Assembly: GCA_023251835.1 (NCBI GenBank)
Contig: JAHEXZ010000040.1
Span: 1-46,875, forward strand
DNA from: Bacteroidota bacterium
Lineage (GTDB): Bacteria; Bacteroidota; Bacteroidia; 2-12-FULL-35-15
Direction: 5' to 3'
DNA: 46,875 nt
The notes beneath the pieces were generated by a model, which did no database searches, had not been told where the DNA came from, and saw only the letters and a program-made list of their open reading frames with translations. Positions within the stretch are counted from its first letter, which is position 1, and each line of letters starts with the position of its first letter. Made by a program: the position numbers and the translations under genes. Shown in pieces: positions 9,252 through 19,700 of the stretch.

Positions 9252-12200
9252 CTATTTTATCAAAGATACTATACCTTTATAACCATGTTTCTGCTGGTTA
9301 AAATCTGTTATTTTAATAGAATAAACATAGGTGTCCTGGGGCGCTAATTCCTTTCCATGATTTATCTTGCCATCCCAAGGCTTATTAATTTCATTTGATT
9401 GAAAAATCAAATTGCCCCATCTGTCAAAAATAAACAATTCAAATTCACTTACATCAATGTCGTTTCCGATAGGAATAAAAGTGTCATTATCTCCATCCCC
9501 ATTAGGGCTAAAGGCATTAGGAATGTAAATAGTAAATTCGGGGCTGATAATAACAGTTTTCTCAATAGTGTCTTTACATCCATACTGATTGATAACAATC
9601 TGCCGAACGATAAAATTTCCTGTATCAGAAAAAGAGTGTAATGGTTTTTGTAAACCAGAGTTGGAAGAATCCCCAAAGCTCCATTGCCATTGTGTAGCTC
9701 CGGAAGATAAATCAATGAATTCAAATTCAGGATTCAGGATAGAAGCTGCATCCGGAACAGTAATGAATCCGGCAACAGGAGAAGGCCATATTGTGATCAT
9801 CTGTTGTTGTGTAAGTGAATCACGACAGCCCTGAGAAGATGTTGGAATCAGTGTAATATCATATTGACCATCATTGAAAAAACAGTGTTCTGTATTTTTG
9901 CCTACAGCAGTTGCACCATCTCCGAAGCTCCAGTTCCAAAGTATTACAGAGTCTCCTGGCACAGATGATACATCAGAAAAATTCACACATAAGGATTTGC
10001 AACCACTGCTTGTGTCCGCATTAAAATTTACTACCGGCAAAGGATAAATAGTTGTTTGTTTTATAAGCGTGTCTTTACAACCATTGTTGGAAGTAACAAT
10101 TAGCCGTACATTAAAGAGTCCATCATTTTGATACGAGTGTGATGGATTTTGAACAGATGAAGAACCGTTATCTCCAAAGTCCCATTGCCAGGAAGTTATG
10201 GAGCCTGTTGAAACAGAAGAGCTTTCTGTAAATAGAGCAGGCGGTTGATTCAAACATATATTAGAACCATCAAAATTGGCAACCGGAAGAGGGTACACTC
10301 CTACCTGTTTGGTGCTATCATCAATACATCCCTTGTTGGATATAGCAATCAAGGTTACATAATAATTCCCTAATCCAAAAAAATGTTCAGGATTTTGTAT
10401 GTTAGAATTCGGAGTACCATCCCCAAAATTCCATATCCAGTTAACAATAGTTCCACCTGAAATAGCAGACATATCCGTTAATGAGGTAGTGTCATAAAAA
10501 CAAACTATAGTTGGACTAAAATCCACTACCGGCAAAGGGTATCGCTCAATTGTTTTTGAAATAGTATCAGCACAACCAAAGTTGGAAGAAACAGTTAATG
10601 TTACCTGATATAAGCCTGCTACAGCATATAAATGATTTGCATTTTGAATTGTAGAAAAATTAGTATCACCCAAATTCCAGTTCCAACTGCTTATGGTTCC
10701 ACTGCTCAACGTTGACAAATCAATAAAATGGGCAGTATCATTCAAACAATCATTTGTAAAACTAAAATCAGTAACAGGAGTAGGATAAACAAAAATCTGA
10801 ATTTGTGCAGTATCTTTACAATTATTATAATCAGAAATTACACCGTAAGTAATATCAGCTACCGGAGCAGCTATAACAATTTTTGATGTGTCGCTGCTTA
10901 AAGTAGCTGCAGGCGACCATAAATAACTTAAATGGCCGGATGCAATTAGCGTTAAGGTATCTCCTTTACAGATACTATCTTTGCTTGAAGTTATTATTAA
11001 GTCGTCTACTGGTTCAAACCATTGTATTACTACCAATCCATCGCCACCAGATTTTATATCTCCGGCAACACCAATAGGTGTATTAGACATACCTCCCAAG
11101 CCCACCCCTCCTATATAGTGAATATCATTCGTGTCGGGAGGATAACGATTTAATTCGGGGGTATATTTAACAAGCCCATTTCCTGAGTATTTAAAGCCAG
11201 AGCCTCCTTCTCCTGCTTCAGCAACATTACCCGAGGAAAACCCGGCAGAAAACCGTCCAATCCCCGAAATACCACCAACATATCCTCCGCCTCCACCACC
11301 AAAACCGCCTCCACTACCATTTTGCCCAATAAGTGGTAAATAACCACCGGCTAAGGGATTATTACCATTTCCGCCCGAAGTTTCATCAGAATTTCCTACA
11401 TCGCCCGATCCTCCACCGCCTCCGGCAATAACTCTGGCATTAACCTGTGCAACATAATTGAGAAACAAGCCGCTCAACCCTCCTCCTGAACTGCACTCTG
11501 AAATTCCAGTGGCACCTATAGAACTTCCACTTCCCCCATATCCAAAAGTTGACTGTGCAGTCTGATTTACCCATCTGGTAGTCCATCCGCCTTCGCCAGT
11601 AACAGCAATATATGTTTCGCCCGGCAGAGTTACCAATTCATCTGTTGAAAGTCCCCCTGCTCCCCCATTAATTCCTGTATAACAGCAGCCACCACCACCA
11701 GCACCCCAGGCTTTTACTTTTATTGTTGTAACTCCCGCAGGTACTATAAAATGCTGTTCGAAATCTGTGTATTTTATAGCAATCCCTTTATTAAAACCAG
11801 GTTCTGGGGTTACTGTTTTCCAGGCAATAGAATCATAACCGCATATATAACATTGTTTTAATGTTGCTAAATCAGGATCCGCACAGTCTATTAAACCATC
11901 ACTGTCATCATCAATACCGTTATCCTGGATTTCAGGCTGATAAACAGAAACATAAGTTTCTGCAGTATCCTTGCAACCAAATGAGTTTGTTTTTATAACC
12001 TGATATATTCCAGAGTTATTTATCTGTGCATTTGCTATAGTAGGATTTTGCTGAAAATTTGTAAAACTATTTGGTCCGGTCCAAACAATACCGCTTACTG
12101 TATCTGTTGATAAGTTTATAGCACTTCCAACTATTACAGGATTGTTAGAATTAGCTACCGCTATTGGAGAGGGGTTTATTGTTACCGTAAAATTAGTAGT

Positions 12201-13592
12201 GTTTATGCAACCCAAACTATCTGTACCTGTAATACTATAAATTGTGGTGTCTGTTGGATGAGCAGTAACTGTAGCCCCTGTTACTGAACTCAATCCCGTG
12301 ACAGGTGACCACGAATAGCTGCTTGCTCCGCTTGCTGTTATGCTTATGGAATCTCCAATACAAATAGAAGGTGTGGAAGGAGTATTTGTAATTGTGGGCA
12401 ATGGATTGACCAGTATAGTTACATAAGCACTATCCGAGGAACACCCATTTGAAACAATAACAGTATAGGTAGTGGTAATTGTTGGTGAGGCAATTGGATT
12501 GGCGATATTGGGATTACTCAATCCTGTTGCAGGTTTCCATGTATAGAATATTCCCCCACTTCCATTAAGCGCTATACTATCGCCTGAACAAAGTGTGTCA
12601 TTAAGTCCTGCATTAGCAATAACCATTGGAGTGTATTCCCAGAAATCCTGTGTATAGGTACCATCCCATCCAGTCCCTATGTATCCCTTGCAGCCTATGG
12701 AAAAACCTACGGCACTATACCTTGCTGTTCCTCCAAAATCGGCCATTTGTGTCCATAAATTAGTTGCCGGATCCCATTCCCAGAAATCCTTTTGTGGCGT
12801 GTTATAGATAGAACCGGGAGGATTTTCATAATAATAAGTTCCTGTTCCGACATAACCTTTATTACCTATAGAAAAACTTACAGCAAGATAACGAATACCG
12901 CCAGGATATGGCGGCATCGTTGTCCAAGTATCTGTTGCCTGATCCCATTCATAAAAATCATTTAGGGATGTACCCGATGGGGAACCATAATACCCCAAGC
13001 CAATGTGACCTTTGTTACCGATAGAAAATCCCGTACCACCATGTCTTGCTGGGCCTGGTATACTGGCCTTTTGGAGCCAGGTGTCTGTTGCCTGATCCCA
13101 TTCCCAAAAATCATTACAAAGCCCGCTAGATCCGGCTCCAATCCCAATATATCCTTTGGTACCAATGGAAAAACCGACAGCATTGTATCTTCCCGTTCCA
13201 CCGAATGTTGCTTTCTGTGTCCAAATGTTGCTTGACTGATCCCATTCCCAGAAATCTTGATTGTAGCCACCATCACTTCCTGTTCCAATATAACCTTTGG
13301 TACCAATAGAAAAACCAATGGCATAGGATCTTGCTGTTCCGCCAAAGTCCGCTCTTTGCGTCCACACATCTGTTGCCTGATCCCATTCCCAAAAATCATT
13401 CCTGCTGACACCGTCATTTCCTGTTCCAAGGTATCCTTTGGTGCCTATGGAAAAACCTACACCAAAAGCTCTTGCCGTACCGCCAAAATTAGCTTTAGAA
13501 TTCCATGTTCCCTGGGCATTTACAGTGAGTACCCAAAGTATGACAATTGCTGTGATGGAAGGTTTTGTATTACTTTTGTATAGTTTCATCAT
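9252..13592 (-). CDS. Kelch/Gly-rich/PKD adhesin-like protein, T9SS type B
   Basis: 1446 aa, secreted. The open frame begins at a TTG at 13610; I choose the ATG at 13592 (another follows at 13589), which starts the signal peptide ending VLTVNAQ. Six Kelch-type repeats (about residues 20-322) share FGGTAR..AVGFSIGTKGYIG and DFWEWDQATD.WTQ, enough for a six-bladed propeller. Ig-like domains follow (to about 560), then a Ca-binding-like NGIDDDSDGLIDCADPD motif (about 562-578). Next is a large glycine-rich domain (about 590-860) opening with VPAGVTTIKVKAWGAGGGG and closing with GGDGLVVIQW. One more Ig-like domain, five PKD domains (about 934-1350, with WNFGDG motifs) and a type B C-terminal domain (AFSPNGDGDNDTF) complete it. 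The last four PKDs and most of the C-terminal domain are nearly identical to those of the neighbour at 13692. It is the third gene of a minus-strand set. Ligand unknown. Confidence 0.87.
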   Translation of the reverse strand: MMKLYKSNTKPSITAIVILWVLTVNAQGTWNSKANFGGTARAFGVGFSIGTKGYLGTGNDGVSRNDFWEWDQATDVWTQRADFGGTARSYAIGFSIGTKGYIGTGSDGGYNQDFWEWDQSSNIWTQKATFGGTGRYNAVGFSIGTKGYIGIGAGSSGLCNDFWEWDQATDTWLQKASIPGPARHGGTGFSIGNKGHIGLGYYGSPSGTSLNDFYEWDQATDTWTTMPPYPGGIRYLAVSFSIGNKGYVGTGTYYYENPPGSIYNTPQKDFWEWDPATNLWTQMADFGGTARYSAVGFSIGCKGYIGTGWDGTYTQDFWEYTPMVIANAGLNDTLCSGDSIALNGSGGIFYTWKPATGLSNPNIANPIASPTITTTYTVIVSNGCSSDSAYVTILVNPLPTITNTPSTPSICIGDSISITASGASSYSWSPVTGLSSVTGATVTAHPTDTTIYSITGTDSLGCINTTNFTVTINPSPIAVANSNNPVIVGSAINLSTDTVSGIVWTGPNSFTNFQQNPTIANAQINNSGIYQVIKTNSFGCKDTAETYVSVYQPEIQDNGIDDDSDGLIDCADPDLATLKQCYICGYDSIAWKTVTPEPGFNKGIAIKYTDFEQHFIVPAGVTTIKVKAWGAGGGGCCYTGINGGAGGLSTDELVTLPGETYIAVTGEGGWTTRWVNQTAQSTFGYGGSGSSIGATGISECSSGGGLSGLFLNYVAQVNARVIAGGGGGSGDVGNSDETSGGNGNNPLAGGYLPLIGQNGSGGGFGGGGGGYVGGISGIGRFSAGFSSGNVAEAGEGGSGFKYSGNGLVKYTPELNRYPPDTNDIHYIGGVGLGGMSNTPIGVAGDIKSGGDGLVVIQWFEPVDDLIITSSKDSICKGDTLTLIASGHLSYLWSPAATLSSDTSKIVIAAPVADITYGVISDYNNCKDTAQIQIFVYPTPVTDFSFTNDCLNDTAHFIDLSTLSSGTISSWNWNLGDTNFSTIQNANHLYAVAGLYQVTLTVSSNFGCADTISKTIERYPLPVVDFSPTIVCFYDTTSLTDMSAISGGTIVNWIWNFGDGTPNSNIQNPEHFFGLGNYYVTLIAISNKGCIDDSTKQVGVYPLPVANFDGSNICLNQPPALFTESSSVSTGSITSWQWDFGDNGSSSVQNPSHSYQNDGLFNVRLIVTSNNGCKDTLIKQTTIYPLPVVNFNADTSSGCKSLCVNFSDVSSVPGDSVILWNWSFGDGATAVGKNTEHCFFNDGQYDITLIPTSSQGCRDSLTQQQMITIWPSPVAGFITVPDAASILNPEFEFIDLSSGATQWQWSFGDSSNSGLQKPLHSFSDTGNFIVRQIVINQYGCKDTIEKTVIISPEFTIYIPNAFSPNGDGDNDTFIPIGNDIDVSEFELFIFDRWGNLIFQSNEINKPWDGKINHGKELAPQDTYVYSIKITDFNQQKHGYKGIVSLIK
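9370..10790 (-). repeat. Long homologous segment, copy 1 (partner 13808-15228)
   Basis: About 1.4 kb encoding five PKD domains and most of the type B C-terminal domain is nearly identical at the DNA level to 13808-15228, at a constant offset of about 4438 bases. The similarity stops sharply at the codons for NKPWDG: downstream of that point the last 35 or so residues of the two proteins differ. Confidence 0.85.
12620..13530 (-). repeat. Kelch-repeat coding array (six units)
   Basis: Six in-frame units of roughly 150 bases. The DNA for the DFWEWDQATD and GFSIGTKGYIG segments is strongly conserved between units, for example the repeated TGATCCCATTCCCA on the plus strand. This makes the region prone to unit gain or loss. 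Confidence 0.75.
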
Positions 13593-13691
13593 GTTGTTCT
13601 CTGAAAACAATGAGAGTATTTGAATAGCGAACTAAGAATAAAAAACTTTACAATTCTCAATTCTATTGCTATTGTTGATGCCAATGTTTTT

Positions 13692-16600
13692 TTATTTCAA
13701 GAGAATAACATTCCCGAAATAAGTATGTTTCTTTTTAAATACATCCAGTAGCTTTACCTTCCAAACATATATATCCTGCTGCATTAGTTTGCCACCTCTA
13801 TCTTTCCCATCCCATGGCTTATTAATTTCATTTGACTGAAAAATCAAATTGCCCCATCGGTCAAAGATAAACAATTCAAATTCACTTGCATCAATGCCGC
13901 TTCCGATAGGAATAAAAGTGTCATTATCTCCATCCCCATTAGGGCTAAAAGCATTGGGAATGTAAATAGTAAATTCGGGGCTGATAATAACAGTTTTCTC
14001 AATAGTGTCTTTACATCCATACTGATTGATAACAATCTGTTGTACTGTATATGTGCCTGTATCAGAAAAAGAGTGTAATGGTTTTTGTAAACCAGAGTTG
14101 GAAGAATCCCCAAAGCTCCATTGCCATTGTGTGGATCCGGAAGATAAATCAATGAATTCAAATTCAGGATTCAGGATAGAAGCTGCATCCGGAACAGTAA
14201 TAAATCCGGCAACAGGAGAAGGCCATATTGTAATCATCTGTTGTTGTGTAAGTGTATCACGACAGCCCTGAGAAGATGTTGAAATCAGTGTAATATCATA
14301 TTGACCATCATTGAAAAAACAGTGTTCTGTATTTTTGCCTACAACAGTTGCGCCATCTCCGAAGTTCCAGCTCCAAAGTATTATAGAGTCTCCGGGTACC
14401 GAGGATGCATCAGAAAAATTCACACATAAGGATTTGCAGCCACTGCTTGTATCAGCATTAAAATTAACCACTGGCAAAGGATAAATAGTTGTTTGTTTTA
14501 TAATAGTGTCTTTACAACCATTGTTGGAAGAAACAATAAGCTGCACATTAAAAAGTCCATCATTTTGATACGAGTGTGATGGATTTTCAATAGAAGAAAA
14601 ACTTCCATCTCCAAAATTCCATTGCCAGAAAGTAACGGAACCGGTTAGAACCGAAGAACTGTTGGCAAACTGAGCAGGAGGCTGATTCAAACATACATTA
14701 GAACCATCAAAATTGGCAACCGGAAGCGGATATACTCCCACCTGTTTGGTGCTATCATCAATACATCCCTTGTCAGATACAGCAATCAAGGTTACATAAT
14801 AATTCCCCAATCCAAAAAAATGTTGAGGATTTTGTGTGTTAGAATTCGGAGTACCATCCCCAAAATTCCATATCCAATTAACAATAGTTCCACTTGAAAT
14901 AGCCGACAGATCCGTTAACGAGGTAGTATCATAAAAACAAACTATAGTTGGACTAAAATCCACTACCGGCAAAGGGTATCGCTCAATTGTTTTTGAAATA
15001 GTATCGGCACAACCAAAGTTGGAAGAAGCAGTTAATGTTACCAGGTATAAGCCTGCTACAGCATATAAATGATTTGCATTTTGAATTGAAGAAAAATTAG
15101 CATCCCCAAAATTCCAGTTCCAACTGCTTATGGTTCCACTGCTTACGGTTGATAAATCAATGAAATGAGTAGTATCATTCGAACAGTCGTTTACAGAGCT
15201 AAAATCAACAACAGGAATCGGGTAAACATTTAGTTGACCCGTAACAGAATCTTTACAATTATTATTGGAGGTAACAAGCAATTGAACTGTGTAAGTGCCA
15301 TCGGTGCTATATAAATGCGATGGGCTTTGTAAAGAGGAAGCAACACCATCTCCGAAATTCCAATACCAGGAAAAATTTCCGTTTGCGATAGATGTTGTGT
15401 CTGTAAACTGTGCTGTATCATATATACAAACATTTGTAAAAGAAAAATCGGCATTAGGTACAGAAAAAATAACGACAGGTTGACTAATAGAATCTTTGCA
15501 GCCATTGTTGGAAGTTACAAGTAGTTCAACAGTGTATGCTCCATCAGCCGAATAATGATGCGTTGGATTTTGCAGTGAAGATATTGTTGCATCTCCAAAA
15601 TCCCATGCAAATATATTAATGGTTCCGCTACTAATGGTTGAACTATCAGTAAACTGTGCTGTATCATATTGACAAACATTATTAGTATTGAATGATGCAG
15701 TTGGCAGGGGATTTACAGTTATGTTGGTTGATGTTGAATCAATACACCCATTTACATCTGTAACCGTTACAGAATAATTTGTTGAATTAGGTGGATTAAC
15801 TGATATGCTGGTAGTTGTTTGTCCTCCCGGACTCCAATCATAGCTAACTCCTCCTGATGCAGTTAGTATGGTGCTTTGTCCGAAACAAATAGCGGTAGTT
15901 CCACTAATGTTAACTGTAGGTAATGGATTTACTATCACTGTAAAATTAGTAGTGTTTACACAACCCAGACTATCTGTACCTGCTATAGTATAAATTGTGG
16001 TGTCTGTTGGATAAGCAGTAATTGTAGCTCCAGTTACTGAACTCAATCCTGTAGCAGGCAACCATGAATAGCTGCTTGCTCCGCTTGCTGTTATATTTAT
16101 TGAATCTCCAATACAAATGACTGGTGTGGAAGGGGCGTTTGTGATTGTGGGCAAGGGATTGACCACAACATTTTTTGTAACAGAGTCGCTACATCCATTG
16201 CTGCTCGTAATAATTAAAGTTACCATGTATGTCCCAGAGTTTACATAATTATGTATTGGATTTTGAGTGGTATCTACCTGGCTGCCATCACCAAAATTCC
16301 ACTGCCAACCAACTAATGGGCATTGATTTACTGTTGAGTTATCAGTAAAAGTGGTTGAATATCCTAAGCATACGCTGGTAGAGGAAAAATCGGGAGTTAT
16401 TGCAACGGACAAAGCACAGGTCAATGTTAAAGTGGCATTGCCAGCTTCTCCAGGGGCGTAGGCAGTTTGTATGCTACAACCACTTCCACAAGTATATTGT
16501 ATATTGAGATCCTTTGGACAACCAACATGTGGATCATATCCGGGATCTATCCCGTAATTCATGTGGTAAGTGCATGAGGACAGGCTGTTACATGAAACGG

Positions 16601-16739
16601 CAACGGAATTAATACTTGTAGGGTTACCACAATTACCAGCATATATAGCACTTGTTACATTAATATTGCCATTGCATTGTGCAAATAAGTATGTGGTGAA
16701 GTGTAAAACTACAATATTCAGTAAAAGTTTTTTTTTCAT
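13692..16739 (-). CDS. SUEL-lectin-like / PKD adhesin-like protein, T9SS type B
   Basis: 1015 aa, secreted; signal peptide MKKKLLLNIVVLHFTTYLFA cleaved before QC. The first mature domain (about 22-110) is Cys-rich (Cys 22, 37, 50, 56, 74, 84, 88, 108). Its pattern INVTSAIYAG.CG, CNSLSSCTY and GCPKDLNIQYTC resembles the SUEL/galactose- and rhamnose-binding lectin fold (there: A.YG, C.GK.SC, K.L.V.Y.C). A PKD domain, two Ig-like domains and seven more PKD domains follow (about 120-920), several with WNFGDG. The C-terminal type B sorting domain (from about 923) has AFSPNGDGDNDTF and ends FGNVILLK. The gene starts 3 bases after the stop of the lectin-type gene at 16743, so the two are surely co-transcribed. 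The lectin call is inference from spacing of motifs. The rest is secure. Confidence 0.87.
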   Translation of the reverse strand: MKKKLLLNIVVLHFTTYLFAQCNGNINVTSAIYAGNCGNPTSINSVAVSCNSLSSCTYHMNYGIDPGYDPHVGCPKDLNIQYTCGSGCSIQTAYAPGEAGNATLTLTCALSVAITPDFSSTSVCLGYSTTFTDNSTVNQCPLVGWQWNFGDGSQVDTTQNPIHNYVNSGTYMVTLIITSSNGCSDSVTKNVVVNPLPTITNAPSTPVICIGDSINITASGASSYSWLPATGLSSVTGATITAYPTDTTIYTIAGTDSLGCVNTTNFTVIVNPLPTVNISGTTAICFGQSTILTASGGVSYDWSPGGQTTTSISVNPPNSTNYSVTVTDVNGCIDSTSTNITVNPLPTASFNTNNVCQYDTAQFTDSSTISSGTINIFAWDFGDATISSLQNPTHHYSADGAYTVELLVTSNNGCKDSISQPVVIFSVPNADFSFTNVCIYDTAQFTDTTSIANGNFSWYWNFGDGVASSLQSPSHLYSTDGTYTVQLLVTSNNNCKDSVTGQLNVYPIPVVDFSSVNDCSNDTTHFIDLSTVSSGTISSWNWNFGDANFSSIQNANHLYAVAGLYLVTLTASSNFGCADTISKTIERYPLPVVDFSPTIVCFYDTTSLTDLSAISSGTIVNWIWNFGDGTPNSNTQNPQHFFGLGNYYVTLIAVSDKGCIDDSTKQVGVYPLPVANFDGSNVCLNQPPAQFANSSSVLTGSVTFWQWNFGDGSFSSIENPSHSYQNDGLFNVQLIVSSNNGCKDTIIKQTTIYPLPVVNFNADTSSGCKSLCVNFSDASSVPGDSIILWSWNFGDGATVVGKNTEHCFFNDGQYDITLISTSSQGCRDTLTQQQMITIWPSPVAGFITVPDAASILNPEFEFIDLSSGSTQWQWSFGDSSNSGLQKPLHSFSDTGTYTVQQIVINQYGCKDTIEKTVIISPEFTIYIPNAFSPNGDGDNDTFIPIGSGIDASEFELFIFDRWGNLIFQSNEINKPWDGKDRGGKLMQQDIYVWKVKLLDVFKKKHTYFGNVILLK
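13808..15228 (-). repeat. Long homologous segment, copy 2 (partner 9370-10790)
   Basis: Counterpart of the segment at 9370-10790. A second, shorter shared block covers an Ig-like domain (about 12160-12415 against about 15930-16170). The two genes are therefore mosaics sharing separate blocks, not simple end-to-end duplicates. Confidence 0.82.
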
Positions 16740-16742
16740 TTT

Positions 16743-19700
16743 TTACCTCACTAATGTTACCATGCCTTTATAATCATATTTCTTCCGGTTAATGTCTGTT
16801 ATTTTAATAGAATATATATATATATCCTGCTGGGCGGCTTCTGTTCCATGATTTGCCGTGCCATCCCAGGGTTTATTGATATCGTCAGAGGCAAAAATTA
16901 AATTTCCCCATCGGTCAAATATCTTCATGTCAAATGTTGTAGCAAAGAGCCCTTTACAACCGAATGTATCATTTATGCCATCACCATTGGGAGTAAAGGC
17001 ATTTGGAACGAACAATATAAAATCGGGTTCAATTTTTATTGTTTGAGAAGCCGTATCTCTGCATGTATATTGATTAGATGTGATTAGAACAATTTGATAA
17101 ATGCCTGTGTCGGCATAGATATGTGGTAAAGGAGTTTGGGATAATACAGTATCCATATCTCCAAAATCCCACATCCATGCTGCTACACCCAAAGATAAAT
17201 CTGTAACAGAAATAACCGGATTTACAATGCTGGTAGTTTGAGGTAGAACTGAAAAGGCCGCTATAGGGTCTGGATATACAGTGATAAAATTATTTTTTGT
17301 CAGCACTCCGGTACAGCCGCTATCCGAAGTGACCGTTAATGTTATAGTATACGGTAAGGGAGAATATGTTGAACCACCATTAGCTAGGTCATTCACATAA
17401 CAGTGATTTTGCGCATTGCTACCAATAGCACCATCACCAAAATCCCATAGCCAATTTGTATTAACTCCTGAATCAATATCAGACAAATCAATAAAACTTA
17501 CGCATAAAGGGCCACAGCCTATTGAATCGCTGGTTGAAAAGTTTACATCCGGATTAGGATTAACTGTAACCGTGGCAATACCATCCTGTGCCTGGGAACA
17601 AGAGGTTGAACTTGATTCCTGAACACTAACTAATGTATATGCATAAGTTCCATTATCACCTGTTGGAACAGAAACAGATGCACTATTTCCAATAGTGGTG
17701 CTTAATGTTTGATTTGGACCACTATTGAGTGTATAGGTAAACGTGTAAGGTTGTGTGCCATTAGCGCCAGTGAAGGTAATTATTGGCGGTGCTGCATTTT
17801 CGCATAGACCTGTAGTGCCTGTTATTAATGCAGTTGGCAATGGATTAACCGTTACTGTTGCAGTTCCCGTTTGCAATTGAGAGCAGGTGGTTGAACTGCC
17901 ATCCTGTATACTTACAAGATCATATACAAAGATACCTGCAGCAGATGTGGAAACTACCACAGTTGCATCATTTGCACTATTGGAAGAACTTACTGTTTGA
18001 TTGTTTCCATTATTAATAGTAAAAGTAAAGGTATAGGGAGGCGTTCCGTTTGCCCCAGCGAAAGTAATAGTGGGTTGACCGGAATCCTGGCATACCACTG
18101 CTGTCCCTGTTATTGTAGCAGTCGGCAAGGGATTAACAGTTACTATAGCGCTTCCGGTTTGTGCCTGAGAGCAGGTAGCTGAACTGGCATCCTGAACACT
18201 TATGAGATCATAAGTAAATGAACCGACAACGGATGTTGGTGCAGCAACACCTGCACTATTTCCGTTTGTTGAAACTACAGTCTGGCTCGTCCCTCCATTA
18301 ATTGTGTAAGTGAAGGTATAAGGCACAGTTCCGTTTGCTCCGGTAAATATAATATCAGGAGCAGACGCATTTTTACATACAGTTATATCGCTTGTAATTG
18401 TAGCTGTTGGTAGTGGATTAACGGTTATTGTTGCACTTCCGCTTTGTAACTGAATACAGCTGGCGGTGCTTGCATCTTTTACGCTTACTAATCCATACGT
18501 GAAAGTTCCTTCAACACTGGTTGGTACCGATACTGTTATACTGTTTCCACCTGTAGTTGTAACAGTTGGTTGCACAACGCTATTAACCATATAAGTAAAG
18601 GTATAAGGTGCAGTTGCACTTGATCCAGTAAAAATAATATCCGGAGCAGGGGCATTTTTACAAACAATAGTTGTGCCTGTTACTGTTGCTGTTGGCAGTG
18701 GATTTATTGTTATTGTGGCACTTCCTGTTTGTGGCTGAGAACAAGTTGTAGAACTTGCATCCTGCACGCTTACCAATGAATAAACAAAGGAGCCAGCGGT
18801 AGTTGTTGGGACTGGCAATGTTACACTATTACCACCGGTAGTAACTATTGTCAGGTTTATTCCATTATTTATAGTATATGTAAAGGTATAAGGAGCAGTT
18901 CCCCCGGCACCAGTAAATGTTATATCTGGCGATGCAGCATCTTCACATACAGTTGTTGAACCCATTATTGTTGCTGTTGGCAATGGATTCACAGTTACAG
19001 TAACGGTCCCGCTCTGTGTTTGAGAACAATAAACAGAGCTTCCGCTTTGAACACTGACTAATGAATATATAAAAGTGCCAGATGTTGCGGTTGAAACAGA
19101 AACGGCTATACTGCTATCGTTGCTTGTTGTTACCGTTTGATTTGCTCCTCCATTAATTGTATATGTGAATGTATAAGGAGTAGATCCTCCAAATCCTGTA
19201 AATGTGATATCTGGTGCTGTTACTCCCTGGCACACTGTTGTGGTTCCGCTAATAGATGCTGTTGGCAGTGAAGTGACAGTTATAACAGCGGTTCCGCTTT
19301 GAGACTGCGAGCAGCCGTTGGCATCAGCTACATTCAATAGTATATAATTGAAAGTTCCTGTTGCACCTGTTGGAGCAGGAATAGTTACGCTATTTCCGCT
19401 ACTTGTTGTTACTGTCTGATTAGCTCCCCCATTTATCATGTATGTAAATGTATAGGGAGTCGTTCCTGATGCTCCGGTAAATGTAATATCGGGAGAAGGA
19501 GCATCTTTACATACTGATGTGGTACCCGTTATGGTAGCATTCAACGATGTGTTTACTGTTATTTCAATACTGGTGGAAGATGTGCAACCATACCTGTCTG
19601 TAGCTGTAACACTATAAGTTGTGGTTGTTAGTGGTGTTACGGTTGGTCCGCTGGATGTTGATACAAATCCTCCCAGGTTGGATATCCAACTGTATGTGTA

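Noticed and set aside
12962-13583. Frames on both strands inside the Kelch region
   Set aside because: They arise from the repeated codons of the Kelch array in other registers.
13593-13610. Upstream TTG start for the Kelch/PKD protein
   Set aside because: It would add six residues before a normal ATG and signal peptide; ATG at 13592 is preferred.
16810-16825. TATATA tract in the lectin gene as a promoter
   Set aside because: It lies inside the conserved type B C-terminal domain coding region and lacks the TAnnTTTG pattern.
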